From the NCBI GenBank assembly GCA_019425105.1, contig JAHYYD010000156.1:1-5459 (forward strand): a DNA stretch of 5,459 bases, given 5' to 3'. Below the pieces are notes generated by a model that had not been told where the DNA came from, did no database searches, and worked only from the letters and a program-made list of their open reading frames with translations. Source of the stretch: Actinomycetota bacterium (GTDB taxonomy: Bacteria; Actinomycetota; Actinomycetes; Actinomycetales; Actinomycetaceae). Shown piece by piece: positions 1-5,459 of the stretch. Made by a program: the position numbers and the translations under genes. Numbering within the stretch: position 1 is the first letter of the stretch; the number at the start of each line of letters is the position of its first letter.

Positions 1-24
1 CTTTGCGTGCCGTACTCTTGGAGC

Positions 25-1833
25 ATGCTTCGAAATCTCTCGACTTTCTTCCTGCGAACCCTGCGCGAAGACCCGGCTGACGCCGAGGTTAACTCGCATA
101 AGCTTCTGGTGCGTGCCGGTTACATTCGCCGTTGCGCCCCCGGCATCTACACGTGGCTGCCTCTTGGCCTGCGCACCCTGCGCAAGATTGAGGACATTGT
201 CCGCGAAGAGATGGATGCGATGGGCGCGCAGGAGGTCCATTTCCCGGGACTGATCCCTGCAGACCCCTACAAGGCAACGAACCGCTGGGAAGAGTACGGT
301 CCGACGCTGTTCAAGCTCAACGACCGCAAGGGCGGCGACTACCTGCTGGCCCCCACGCACGAGGAGATGTTCACTCTTCTCGTGAAAGACATGTACTCCT
401 CGTACAAGGATCTGCCCGCCATGCTGTACCAGATTCAGACGAAGTACCGCGACGAGGCTCGTCCGCGTGCGGGTCTGATTCGTGGCCGTGAGTTCGTGAT
501 GAAGGACGCCTACTCGTTCGACATTGACGACGAGGGGCTGAACGCTTCCTACCAGGCTGAGCGTGACACCTACGAGCGCATCTTCCAGCGCCTGGGCCTG
601 CCGTACGTCATTGTTTCCGCGATGAGTGGCGCGATGGGCGGCTCGCGCTCCGAGGAGTTCCTGCATCCCTCGCCGATCGGTGAGGACACCTTCGTGGCGT
701 CCCCGGGTGGCTACGCCGCCAACGCGGAGGCCGTGACGACCCCCGTTCCTGACGTTCAGGATGCGTCCGGCGTTCCAGCTCCGGTTGAGGTGCCGACTCC
801 CGACGCGCCGACGATCGAGGCGCTCGTGGACCTGCTCAACGAGCACTACCCGCGCGAGGACCGTCCCTGGACCGCGGCAGACACGCTGAAGAACGTCGTC
901 GTGGCGCTGACGCACCCCGATGGTGAGCGCGAGCTCCTCGTCGTGGGTGTGCCCGGTGACCGCGATGTCGATATGAAGCGTCTCGAGGCTTCCGTTGCTC
1001 CCGCCGAGGTTGAGATGGCCTCGGACTCCGACTTTGAGCCGCACCCTGAGCTGGTGCGCGGCTACATCGGCCCCACGGTGCTTGGCCCCAACTCGCCCAA
1101 GCGTGTCGTGGACGAGGAGGGTAACGTCTCCGGTTCTGTGCGCTACCTGGTTGACCCGCGCGTCGTCGAGGGGACCGCCTGGGTGACCGGCGCGAACGCC
1201 GAGCAGCGTCACATCCTGAACCTGGTCATGGGCCGCGACTTCACGGTTGACGGCACGATCGAGGCCGCTGAGGTGCGCGAGGGCGACCTGGCTCCCGATG
1301 GTTCGGGCCCCCTCCACCTTGAGCGTGGTATCGAGATCGGCCATATCTTCCAGCTGGGGCGCAAGTACGCCAAGGCTTTGGGCCTGACCGTGCTCGACGA
1401 GAACGGCAAGACGCAGGTCGTCACGATGGGGTCGTACGGCATCGGCGTCACTCGCGTGATGGCTGCCCTGGCCGAGGCCAACTGCGACGAGAAGGGTCTG
1501 AGCTGGCCTGCTCAGATCGCGCCCTTCGACGTGCACGTTCTGGCGACCGGCAAGGGTGACGAGGTCTTCGACACCGCGCAGTCTCTCGGCGAGCAGCTTG
1601 ACGCTGTCGGCCTGGACGTCCTCGTCGACGATCGCCGTAAGGTGAGCGCTGGCGTGAAGTTCAAGGACTACGAGCTTGTGGGCGTGCCTTTCGGCCTGGT
1701 CGTTGGCCGTTCGCTGGCCGACGGCGAGGTGGAGATCCGCGTGCGCGCCACCGGCGAGACCATCGTCGTCCCCGTCGACGAAGCCGTCACTCGCCTGCGC
1801 GAGCTCCACGCCGCGGCCCTGAAGGGGGAGTGA
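25..1833 (+). CDS. proS: Prolyl-tRNA synthetase, bacterial type with editing domain
   Basis: Cytoplasmic class II aminoacyl-tRNA synthetase that joins proline to tRNA(Pro) using ATP. Numbering from the ATG at 25 gives 602 residues, slightly longer than the usual 565-590. The N-terminal block resembles E. coli ProS ([13 protein letters not shown], then AGYIRR and YTWLPLGLR). Motif 2 is at about 141-165 (YRDEARPR, then [11 protein letters not shown]). The inserted editing domain spans about 219-390, with a Lys near 289 and a His near 396 at positions that appear to match the E. coli editing-site Lys279 and His369. Motif 3 is at 469-477 (GSYGIGVTR). The anticodon-binding domain fills about 499-594. 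The start is uncertain: the frame is open to the left edge and a GTG at 7 would add six residues. I chose 25 because family homology begins there, although GGAG at 20-23 lies only one base upstream, which is too close for a normal ribosome site. The gene ends one base before def. Identity is very secure; only the start is in doubt. Confidence 0.97.
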   Translation: MLRNLSTFFLRTLREDPADAEVNSHKLLVRAGYIRRCAPGIYTWLPLGLRTLRKIEDIVREEMDAMGAQEVHFPGLIPADPYKATNRWEEYGPTLFKLNDRKGGDYLLAPTHEEMFTLLVKDMYSSYKDLPAMLYQIQTKYRDEARPRAGLIRGREFVMKDAYSFDIDDEGLNASYQAERDTYERIFQRLGLPYVIVSAMSGAMGGSRSEEFLHPSPIGEDTFVASPGGYAANAEAVTTPVPDVQDASGVPAPVEVPTPDAPTIEALVDLLNEHYPREDRPWTAADTLKNVVVALTHPDGERELLVVGVPGDRDVDMKRLEASVAPAEVEMASDSDFEPHPELVRGYIGPTVLGPNSPKRVVDEEGNVSGSVRYLVDPRVVEGTAWVTGANAEQRHILNLVMGRDFTVDGTIEAAEVREGDLAPDGSGPLHLERGIEIGHIFQLGRKYAKALGLTVLDENGKTQVVTMGSYGIGVTRVMAALAEANCDEKGLSWPAQIAPFDVHVLATGKGDEVFDTAQSLGEQLDAVGLDVLVDDRRKVSAGVKFKDYELVGVPFGLVVGRSLADGEVEIRVRATGETIVVPVDEAVTRLRELHAAALKGE

Positions 1834-1834
1834 C

Positions 1835-2326
1835 ATGGCTATTCGTCCCATCCGCATTATCGGCGACCCGGTCCTGCGTACCGTGTGTGACCCGATCACG
1901 GAGATCACCCCGAATGTGAAGGCCCTCGTTGAGGATCTTCTCGAGGGTGTCGACATGGACGGTCGCGCTGGTCTGGCCGCCAACCAGATTGGCGTCAGCC
2001 TGCGCGCGTTCTCCTGGAATATTGACGGCGAGATCGGCTACGTGCTCAACCCTCGTATCGTGGCGTTGAGCGAGGACGAGTACCAGGACGGCGATGAGGG
2101 CTGTCTGTCGGTTCCCGAGCTCTGGTACCCGACCGAGCGCGCCTGGTATGCGCGCTGCGAGGGCACCGACCTGGACGGCAAGAAGGTTGTCGTCGAGGGT
2201 GAGGAGCTGATGGCTCGCTGCATTCAGCATGAGTGTGACCACCTCGACGGTCACATTTACATCGATCGCCTGGATCGCGCGACCCGCAAGAAGGCGCTGC
2301 GAGACATTCGCAACGCCGGTTTCTAA
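1835..2326 (+). CDS. def: Peptide deformylase
   Basis: Metal-dependent hydrolase that removes the formyl group from the N-terminal formyl-methionine of new proteins at the ribosome exit. The 163-residue length is normal. All three family motifs are present: AGLAANQIG at 45-53 with Gln51, EGCLS at 88-92 with metal ligand Cys90, and HECDH at 132-136 with ligands His132 and His136 and catalytic Glu133. These positions coincide with the E. coli enzyme numbering. The first Gly of the classical GxGLAAxQ motif is Arg44 here; I recall similar AGLAANQ forms in other actinobacterial deformylases, so this need not mean loss of activity. The ATG follows the proS stop by one base, and the GGGGGAG at 1824-1830 inside the end of proS serves as ribosome site. 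This indicates co-transcription and probable translational coupling. A strong hairpin lies 24 bases after the stop. Confidence 0.97.
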   Translation: MAIRPIRIIGDPVLRTVCDPITEITPNVKALVEDLLEGVDMDGRAGLAANQIGVSLRAFSWNIDGEIGYVLNPRIVALSEDEYQDGDEGCLSVPELWYPTERAWYARCEGTDLDGKKVVVEGEELMARCIQHECDHLDGHIYIDRLDRATRKKALRDIRNAGF

Positions 2327-2350
2327 GCATCGAGCGTTGTCGTGGTGTGG

Positions 2351-2385
2351 ACGCGCCGGGGAATGGAGTGCATTCCCCGGCGCGT
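2351..2385 (+). terminator. Strong hairpin after def, no U-tract
   Basis: Bases 2351-2365 and 2371-2385 are exact reverse complements (15 bp, arms ACGCGCCGGGGAATG and CATTCCCCGGCGCGT) around the loop GAGTG. The position just after def suits a transcription terminator for proS-def. No run of T follows on either strand, so it is not a classical intrinsic terminator. Hairpins with weak or absent U-tracts are commonly proposed as terminators in high-GC actinobacteria, but the function here is inferred from placement. Confidence 0.7.
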
Positions 2386-2390
2386 TCGAC

Positions 2391-2396
2391 TATCCT
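2391..2396 (+). promoter_or_regulatory. Possible -10 element for the DUF3145 unit
   Basis: TATCCT fits the actinobacterial TANNNT -10 pattern and sits just after the def hairpin, about 100 bases before the DUF3145 start. No convincing -35 box is found 16-18 bases upstream, where the sequence is the hairpin arm itself. The rest of the 2327-2496 gap holds only a minor 5-bp stem (2411-2415 with 2423-2427) and the ribosome site. A promoter is expected somewhere here because the next gene follows a likely terminator, but this exact site is a weak guess. Confidence 0.25.
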
Positions 2397-2486
2397 GTAA
2401 CTACATCGTGTGCGCTGTTAAGGCGCAGATCATTGCGACTCTCGGCTGTTTAGGGCGTAGGGGAAGACGATCCTGACAAAGCCAAC

Positions 2487-2492
2487 AGGAGG
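2487..2492 (+). promoter_or_regulatory. Strong Shine-Dalgarno site of the DUF3145 gene
   Basis: A full AGGAGG lies four bases before the ATG at 2497 and fixes that start. It is the best ribosome site in the window, in contrast to the next gene, which has none. A short CAGGA/TCCTG pairing (2486-2490 with 2471-2475) could partly cover it, but five base pairs around a ten-base loop is weak. Confidence 0.8.
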
Positions 2493-2496
2493 AACA

Positions 2497-3000
2497 ATGA
2501 GAGGGTCATACACCCGCGGTGTACTTTTTGTGCACTCAACACCGCCCGCTCTGTGCCCGCACATCGAGTGGGCGCTGGGCACCGCGCTCGGCCAGGAGGT
2601 CCACCTCCAGTGGTCGGATCAAGAAGCGGCGCCGGGCATGGTTCGCTGCGAGTTCTCGTGGGTCGGACCGGTTGGCTCGGGCGCCCGTTTGGCGTCCGCT
2701 CTGCGTGGTTGGGAGCACCTGCGCTACGAGGTGACGGAGGAAGCCACCGCCTCGAGCGACGGCGGACGCTGGTGTCACACGCCTTCCCTGGGTATTTTCC
2801 ACTCGCAGATGGACACGGTCGGCAACGTCGTTGTCCCCGAGGATCGTATTCGCGCGGCCCTGGAGTCTGCGACCACGTACGAGGAGCTCCGCGAGGGCCT
2901 CGACCTGGCCCTCGGCCAGGCGTGGGACGATGAGCTTGAGTCCTTCCGCCATGCGGGTGCCGGTGCCCCCGTGCGCTGGCTGAATAACCGGGTCGGCTGA
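2497..3000 (+). CDS. DUF3145 family protein, function unknown
   Basis: A 167-residue soluble protein that I recognise as DUF3145, an uncharacterised family of Actinobacteria. Recognisable blocks are CPHIEWALG at 20-28, WVGPVGSGARLASALR at 55-70, YEVTEE at 77-82, RWCHTPSLGIFH at 91-102 and a C-terminal SFRHAGAGAPVRWL at 149-162. There is no signal peptide, membrane segment or known catalytic motif. The length is about normal for the family. The start is set by AGGAGG four bases upstream. Its stop codon overlaps the ATG of the next gene (TGATG), so the downstream ACP-like protein is probably made by coupled translation. From memory, DUF3145 genes lie next to the fabD-fabH-acpP-fabF fatty-acid cluster in Streptomyces, which fits an ACP-like neighbour here. 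No biochemical function can be assigned. Confidence 0.9.
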   Translation: MRGSYTRGVLFVHSTPPALCPHIEWALGTALGQEVHLQWSDQEAAPGMVRCEFSWVGPVGSGARLASALRGWEHLRYEVTEEATASSDGGRWCHTPSLGIFHSQMDTVGNVVVPEDRIRAALESATTYEELREGLDLALGQAWDDELESFRHAGAGAPVRWLNNRVG

Positions 3001-3371
3001 TGGGTTCAATTGCCGATCTGCTCGGTGACCAGCTGCGCGCAGGCTTAGCGCAGCTGGTCGATCCCGATGCGTCTGACGACGCGCCCGGCGCGGCCCCGGC
3101 CTCGTCGGAGAGCAGGGTTGACACCGCGCAGGACCGTGCCCGCGAGGCCGCGATGGAGGCTGTGCTCGACGAGGTGGAGCTTGACCCCGCCGATGCTCGC
3201 GGGGAGCTCACGTTGCGTGGCGACCTCGACATGGATGATGTCTCCCTCTACGCCGTCGTCGCGCGCGTCGAGCGCGAGGCCAAGGTGGCTCTCGCGGATG
3301 TTGCGATCGAGGAATGGGTGACGCTGGCTGACCTGCTTGACGCGGTTACTGACGTCGTGTCCAATCACTAA
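3000..3371 (+). CDS. ACP-like protein lacking the usual phosphopantetheine serine
   Basis: A 123-residue acidic protein. Residues 1-20 look like an amphipathic helix (MGSIADLLGDQLRAGLAQLV), residues 21-38 are an Asp/Ala/Pro/Ser-rich linker, and about 45-122 resemble an acyl carrier protein. DLDMDDVSLYAVVARVERE (75-93) aligns without gaps to the E. coli AcpP segment DLGADSLDTVELVMALEEE, and the later WVTLADLLDAV (106-116) matches the last ACP helix. In this alignment the modified Ser of the DSL motif is Asp80 (GAT, 3237-3239). Ser82 lies two residues later but would need a gap. If Asp80 is right, the protein cannot carry a normal phosphopantetheine arm. The start overlaps the DUF3145 stop by one base and has no Shine-Dalgarno site of its own, so coupled translation is likely. 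ACP kinship is inferred from pattern and helix order; the role is unknown. It could be a regulatory or structural pseudo-carrier. The coding call is firm because of the context. Confidence 0.82.
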   Translation: MGSIADLLGDQLRAGLAQLVDPDASDDAPGAAPASSESRVDTAQDRAREAAMEAVLDEVELDPADARGELTLRGDLDMDDVSLYAVVARVEREAKVALADVAIEEWVTLADLLDAVTDVVSNH

Positions 3372-3387
3372 CGAAAGAGCTGATTAC

Positions 3388-3406
3388 GGGAGTCTCAACG
3401 ACTTCT
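3388..3406 (+). other. Weak hairpin after the ACP-like gene
   Basis: Bases 3388-3394 can pair with 3400-3406 (seven pairs, two of them G-U) around the loop TCAAC, 17 bases after the ACP-like stop. No T-run follows. It could be a feeble terminator or attenuator, or chance. Because no strong terminator separates the DUF3145 unit from aspA, read-through into aspA is possible. Confidence 0.25.
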
Positions 3407-3433
3407 CCAATGTTCGTAAAGTGCCGGAGTTTC

Positions 3434-3485
3434 GGGCCTACAGGGCCTACCATGGAGGCGCATCGGCCGGAAGTAAACGGCCGGA
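3434..3485 (+). repeat. Two short direct repeats in the aspA leader
   Basis: GGGCCTAC occurs at 3434-3441 and again at 3443-3450 (period 9). CGGCCGGA occurs at 3464-3471 and 3478-3485 (period 14). Because CGGCCG is its own reverse complement, the second pair can also fold into a six-base stem (3464-3469 with 3478-3483) just ahead of the aspA ribosome site. This could be an operator or leader structure for aspA, but nothing shows which protein, if any, binds. The remaining gap sequence shows only a weak -10-like TAAAGT at 3417-3422 without a clear -35. Confidence 0.4.
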
Positions 3486-3493
3486 GAACAGAC

Positions 3494-3500
3494 GGAAGGA
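3494..3500 (+). promoter_or_regulatory. Ribosome binding site that fixes the TTG start of aspA
   Basis: GGAAGGA lies six bases before the TTG at 3507. In this frame a TAA stop stands at 3474-3476 and no ATG or GTG lies between it and 3507, while the next in-frame ATG would delete over 50 conserved residues. The TTG is therefore the start. Confidence 0.85.
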
Positions 3501-3506
3501 ACAACG

Positions 3507-4919
3507 TTGACCCGCACCGAAGAAGATCTGCTCGGCACCCGCGAAGTACCCGACGACGCGTACTGGGGCATTCATACGTTGCGCGCCATCGAGAACTATC
3601 AGATCTCGGGGCGCACGATCAATGAGGCGCCCGAGCTGATTCGCGCTTTCGCCCAGGTGAAGAAGGCGTGCGCGATGGCGAACATGCAGCTCAAGGCGAT
3701 GAAGCCGTCAAAGGCCGAGGCGATCATCGCCGCGTGCGACGAGATCATCGAAAACGGCCGCTGCATGGACCAGTTCCCCGTCGACCAGTTCCAGGGCGGT
3801 GCCGGCACCTCCGTCAACATGAACGCGAATGAGGTCATCGCGAACCTGGCACTGGAGATCCTCGGTGAGAACAAGGGCCGCTACGACATCATCAACCCCA
3901 ATGACCACGTCAACCGCTCGCAGTCGACGAACGACGCCTACCCGACGGCCTTCCGTATTGCGCTGTGGCGTAAGGTGAATCGCCTGCGCAAGGCCATCGA
4001 TGAGCTGGCCGACGCGTTCGACGAGAAGGGTGCCGAGTTCCGCCACATCCTGACGATGGGGCGCACGCAGCTGCAGGACGCCGTCCCGATGTCGCTGGGC
4101 AGCGAATTCTCCGCGTTTGCGCACACGCTCCGCGAGGAGGATGAGCGCCTCGTGAACAACGCTGAGCTACTTCTCGAGACGAACCTGGGCGCGACCGCTA
4201 TCGGTACCGGTCTGAACACGCCCGATGGCTACCAGCAGGTCGTCGTGCGTCACCTGCGCCGCATCACGGGTGCACGCGTTGTCGGCTCTCCCGATCTCCT
4301 CGAAGCCACCTCTGATACCGGCGCCTATGTCTCCATGCACGCGACCATCAAGCGCAGCGCCGTCAAGCTGTCGAAGGTCTGCAACGACCTGCGTCTGCTG
4401 GCTTCCGGCCCTCGCGCTGGCCTCAACGAGATCAACCTTCCGAAGATGGCCGCGGGCTCGTCGATCATGCCCGCCAAGGTCAACCCGGTTATCCCCGAGG
4501 TCGTCAACCAGGTCTGCTTCAAGGTGATCGGCAACGACCAGACCGTGACCATGGCGGCCGAGGCCGGCCAGCTCCAGCTCAACGTCATGGAGCCCGTCAT
4601 CGCCCAGGCGCTCATCGAGTCGATCAACCTGCTCGTCAACGCGTGCGACACGCTGCGTGAGCGCTGCGTGAATGGCATTACCGCCAATCCGGACGTGTGC
4701 CGCCACTACGTGGAGAACTCCATCGGTATTGTCACCTACTTCAATGACGTGATCGGCCACCACCTGGGCGATGTCGTCGGTAAGCGTGCCGCCGCTGAGG
4801 GAAAGACCGTCCGCGAGGTCATCCACGAGATGGAGCTCCTCTCGGAGGAGGAGGTCGAGCGCATCCTCTCGCCCGAAAACCTCGCGCACCCGAAGTACGC
4901 GGGCACCGACGAGAGCTGA
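3507..4919 (+). CDS. aspA: Aspartate ammonia-lyase (aspartase)
   Basis: Cytoplasmic enzyme that reversibly splits L-aspartate into fumarate and ammonia; family members are homotetramers of the aspartase/fumarase superfamily. The 470 residues match E. coli AspA (478) along nearly the full length. Marks include [11 protein letters not shown] at 5-15, [20 protein letters not shown] at 87-106, [16 protein letters not shown] at 132-147, [10 protein letters not shown] at 185-194 and the superfamily signature [10 protein letters not shown] at 317-326, whose Ser318 corresponds to the catalytic base. AspA rather than fumarase is supported by GRTQLQ, where fumarases have His, and by the EEDLLG and MDQFPVD blocks. 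Translation starts at TTG, which may lower expression. The gene stands alone between a 135-base gap and a strong terminator. In a fermenter it could supply fumarate for succinate formation, but that is inference. Confidence 0.97.
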   Translation: MTRTEEDLLGTREVPDDAYWGIHTLRAIENYQISGRTINEAPELIRAFAQVKKACAMANMQLKAMKPSKAEAIIAACDEIIENGRCMDQFPVDQFQGGAGTSVNMNANEVIANLALEILGENKGRYDIINPNDHVNRSQSTNDAYPTAFRIALWRKVNRLRKAIDELADAFDEKGAEFRHILTMGRTQLQDAVPMSLGSEFSAFAHTLREEDERLVNNAELLLETNLGATAIGTGLNTPDGYQQVVVRHLRRITGARVVGSPDLLEATSDTGAYVSMHATIKRSAVKLSKVCNDLRLLASGPRAGLNEINLPKMAAGSSIMPAKVNPVIPEVVNQVCFKVIGNDQTVTMAAEAGQLQLNVMEPVIAQALIESINLLVNACDTLRERCVNGITANPDVCRHYVENSIGIVTYFNDVIGHHLGDVVGKRAAAEGKTVREVIHEMELLSEEEVERILSPENLAHPKYAGTDES

Positions 4920-4941
4920 GTAGCCTCTACGTACAGACGAG

Positions 4942-4977
4942 GCCGGGGATCCCGCGTGGGTCCCCGGCTTTTGTTGT
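4942..4977 (+). terminator. Rho-independent terminator of aspA
   Basis: Bases 4942-4952 pair with 4958-4968 (11 pairs including one G-U, GCCGGGGATCC against GGGTCCCCGGC) around the loop CGCGT, followed at once by TTTTGTTGTT. It starts 22 bases after the aspA stop. It faces the convergent flavin reductase gene; on the minus strand no T-run follows the stem, so it probably serves aspA mainly. Confidence 0.92.
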
Positions 4978-4992
4978 TGGTACGTGACGGCG

Positions 4993-5459
4993 CTAGGGGA
5001 GGAGCGACTCTTTGAATGAACGAACGAAGGTGCCGAAACGCTCCACACGGTCCGAGAAGTAGCGGTAGATGCGCCTGCGCGCGTCTCCGACGTATTCGAC
5101 GGTGTGCAGATCCTCGTAGCGGAAACGGCCCTGCTCGTCGATGAGCGCAGGGGCGACCAGGCGCTGGGTGATCTCGCAGCGGAAGTGCGTGTAGGTCCCG
5201 TCCTCCGTTGCCTCCAGGACGCGGCAAACGAGGCTCATCTGGGAGTCGTCGAGGACGGGGACGCCGTCATAGTTGCTTGATGCCACGTGGGCATCGCAAA
5301 GCTTATTCCCACCAGAGATGGTGCCCGCATACTCGAAGAGGCCCATGGCCTCGGGCCCGAAGAGGTTCAGTGAGCACACGCCTGAGCGCTTGATCGAACG
5401 GGCGGCGTGCGTGGTGGAGTCGCAGCCGATCATGACCATCTGTCCCAGTGAATACGAGG
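4993..5459 (-). CDS. Flavin reductase-domain protein, N-terminus beyond the window
   Basis: The C-terminal part of a minus-strand gene; its stop (TAG) is at 4993-4995 and the frame stays open to the right edge, so the Met codon at 5437-5439 is probably internal. About 154 residues are visible. The stretch SLGQMVMIGCDSTTH, then ARSIKRSGVCSLNLFG, resembles the FMN-binding split-barrel core of the flavin reductase-like family (COG1853), where a Ser/Thr-His pair followed by an 'I..sG.f.vNl' strand lies near the flavin. Later parts include a GTISGGNKLCDAHV loop and a C-terminal YVGDARRRIYRYF. Such proteins bind FMN and use NAD(P)H to reduce flavin, or act as oxygenase partners; the substrate cannot be told. 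It converges on aspA with a gap of 73 bases. The family call is fairly good; the exact role is open. Confidence 0.78.
   Translation of the reverse strand, partial: SYSLGQMVMIGCDSTTHAARSIKRSGVCSLNLFGPEAMGLFEYAGTISGGNKLCDAHVASSNYDGVPVLDDSQMSLVCRVLEATEDGTYTHFRCEITQRLVAPALIDEQGRFRYEDLHTVEYVGDARRRIYRYFSDRVERFGTFVRSFKESLLP

Noticed and set aside
1787..2254. 155-codon minus-strand frame over def
   Set aside because: Mirror of a definite peptide deformylase gene; no motif of its own.
2471..2490. Possible hairpin hiding the DUF3145 ribosome site
   Set aside because: Only five base pairs around a ten-base loop; too weak to argue for a riboswitch or translational control.
2450..3232. 260-codon open frame on the minus strand across DUF3145 and the ACP-like gene
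   Set aside because: Low-complexity Ser/Arg/Pro-rich product typical of a shadow frame; overlaps two well-supported genes and has no homology that I recognise.
3410..3625. 71-codon plus-strand frame in the gap before aspA
   Set aside because: No ribosome site, and most of it is an out-of-frame reading of the aspA start; Arg-rich product without recognisable features.
4167..5048. 293-codon open frame on the minus strand across aspA and its terminator
   Set aside because: It lies opposite a certain aspA gene, runs through the terminator, and its Val/Asp/Leu/His-rich sequence is what the reverse strand of high-GC codons gives. No recognisable family.
1..5459. A new defence, mobile or RNA-based system
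   Set aside because: I looked for transposase or integrase motifs, CRISPR-like spaced repeats, tRNA-like cloverleafs and toxin-antitoxin pairs and saw none. The DUF3145/ACP-like pair is the only candidate for new biology here.

Overview
The window is a high-GC stretch (roughly 60-65% by eye) with the codon habits of an actinomycete. The organism is most likely a member of the Actinomycetota, possibly Actinomycetaceae (Actinomyces/Schaalia-like). The clearest taxonomic clue is a DUF3145 protein, a family known to me only from Actinobacteria. The genus guess is inference, since no rRNA or other marker gene is present.

Layout from left to right: (1) proS, prolyl-tRNA synthetase, runs from the left edge and is followed after one base by def, peptide deformylase. 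The two form a translation-related pair closed by a very strong hairpin at 2351-2385. (2) A second unit starts after this hairpin. It holds a DUF3145 gene with a strong Shine-Dalgarno sequence, and a 123-codon gene whose ATG overlaps the DUF3145 stop codon by one base (TGATG). The second protein reads as an acyl carrier protein (ACP) fold with an extra N-terminal segment, but the serine that normally carries phosphopantetheine is replaced by aspartate in the best alignment. (3) A 135-base gap with short repeats leads into aspA, aspartate ammonia-lyase, which starts at a TTG codon and ends at a textbook rho-independent terminator. (4) On the opposite strand, converging on aspA, lies the C-terminal part of a flavin-reductase-domain protein that continues past the right edge.

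ProS charges tRNA(Pro) and Def removes the formyl group from new proteins, so the first pair serves protein synthesis. AspA converts aspartate to fumarate and ammonia, and in a fermentative actinomycete it could feed fumarate reduction; that use is inferred. DUF3145 has no function I know of. Its tight coupling to an ACP-like protein suggests a link to fatty-acid or acyl-carrier biology.

Most of the window is ordinary housekeeping sequence. I see no mobile element, CRISPR array, tRNA, rRNA or defence system. The one item that merits real follow-up is the serine-less ACP-like protein coupled to DUF3145.
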